This document shows positions 62,730 through 64,000 of a DNA stretch of 64,000 nt, piece by piece. Each line of letters starts with the position of its first letter. Within the stretch, counting starts at the first letter, position 1. Below the pieces are notes generated by a model that worked only from the letters and a program-made list of their open reading frames with translations, ran no database searches and was not told the DNA's origin. Position numbers and translations under genes: made by a program. Origin of the DNA: Polyangium jinanense (GTDB lineage: Bacteria; Myxococcota; Polyangia; Polyangiales; Polyangiaceae). The stretch is from contig NZ_JAGTJJ010000001.1 of assembly GCF_028435365.1 (NCBI RefSeq), positions 62,001 to 126,000 of the forward strand, written 5' to 3'.

Positions 62730-64000
<1,271 letters not shown>

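Overview
The window is GC-rich bacterial chromosome, apart from a few AT-richer promoter gaps. It most resembles a myxobacterium of the Polyangium/Sorangium type. The reasons are the C- or G-ending codon bias, the Gly-rich lipoprotein linkers, a eukaryote-like Ser/Thr kinase, an RsbR-like PAS-STAS protein, DUF1552/DUF1592 proteins, and an alternative complex III plus caa3 oxidase operon. This assignment is inferred from gene content alone. No tRNA, rRNA, CRISPR array, insertion sequence, integrase or replication origin was seen.

Region 1 (1-21051) starts with the truncated N-terminus of a HAD-type phosphatase. Next is a 684-bp divergent gap holding a 43-bp tandem repeat in which every unit junction is a palindrome. 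Then comes an auxiliary type VI secretion (T6SS) island: a degenerate trypsin-like/TPR protein, a DUF2169 protein, three tandem VgrG spikes, an unknown protein, a PAAR-like (DUF4150) protein with a long novel C-terminus, a second DUF2169 protein, a ketoacyl-synthase-like protein with no evident catalytic Cys, and a HEAT-repeat protein. Two convergent genes close it: DUF3540-like, and a third DUF2169 protein with a 13-copy heptapeptide repeat. No sheath, tube, membrane-complex or ClpV gene is present, so the island would have to serve an apparatus encoded elsewhere.

Region 2 (21174-36036) is metabolic and surface-related. It holds both subunits of B12/PLP-dependent lysine 5,6-aminomutase, a secreted lipoprotein-like unknown, and a minus-strand trio (S-formylglutathione hydrolase, a Tat-signal aldo/keto reductase, a methyltransferase). 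A DUF1552/DUF1592 pair follows; the DUF1592 protein is fused to a cellulose-binding-like module and sits beside a GH5-like glycoside hydrolase. A MEDS-GAF-histidine kinase is interrupted by an in-frame TGA.

Region 3 (36058-55392) carries PhzF, a Ser/Thr kinase with a beta-propeller-like tail, a PAS-STAS protein and an MFS exporter. A divergent pair follows: a delta-60-repeat lipoprotein, and an imelysin/HTTM/TonB-receptor operon. Two nearly identical Fur-box-like operators lie in the gap between them. Then come a solitary DNA methyltransferase, three tandem paralogous Cys-rich secreted proteins, a FabZ-like protein lacking its His, an M61-like protein lacking its zinc motif, and the leucyl-transferase Bpt.

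Region 4 (55403-64000, all minus strand) is a respiratory operon of overlapping genes: ActC (cut by the window edge), ActD, ActE, ActF, a small membrane protein, SCO, then caa3 oxidase subunits II, I, III and IV. Electrons would pass from quinol through alternative complex III to the cytochrome c domain of subunit II and on to oxygen.
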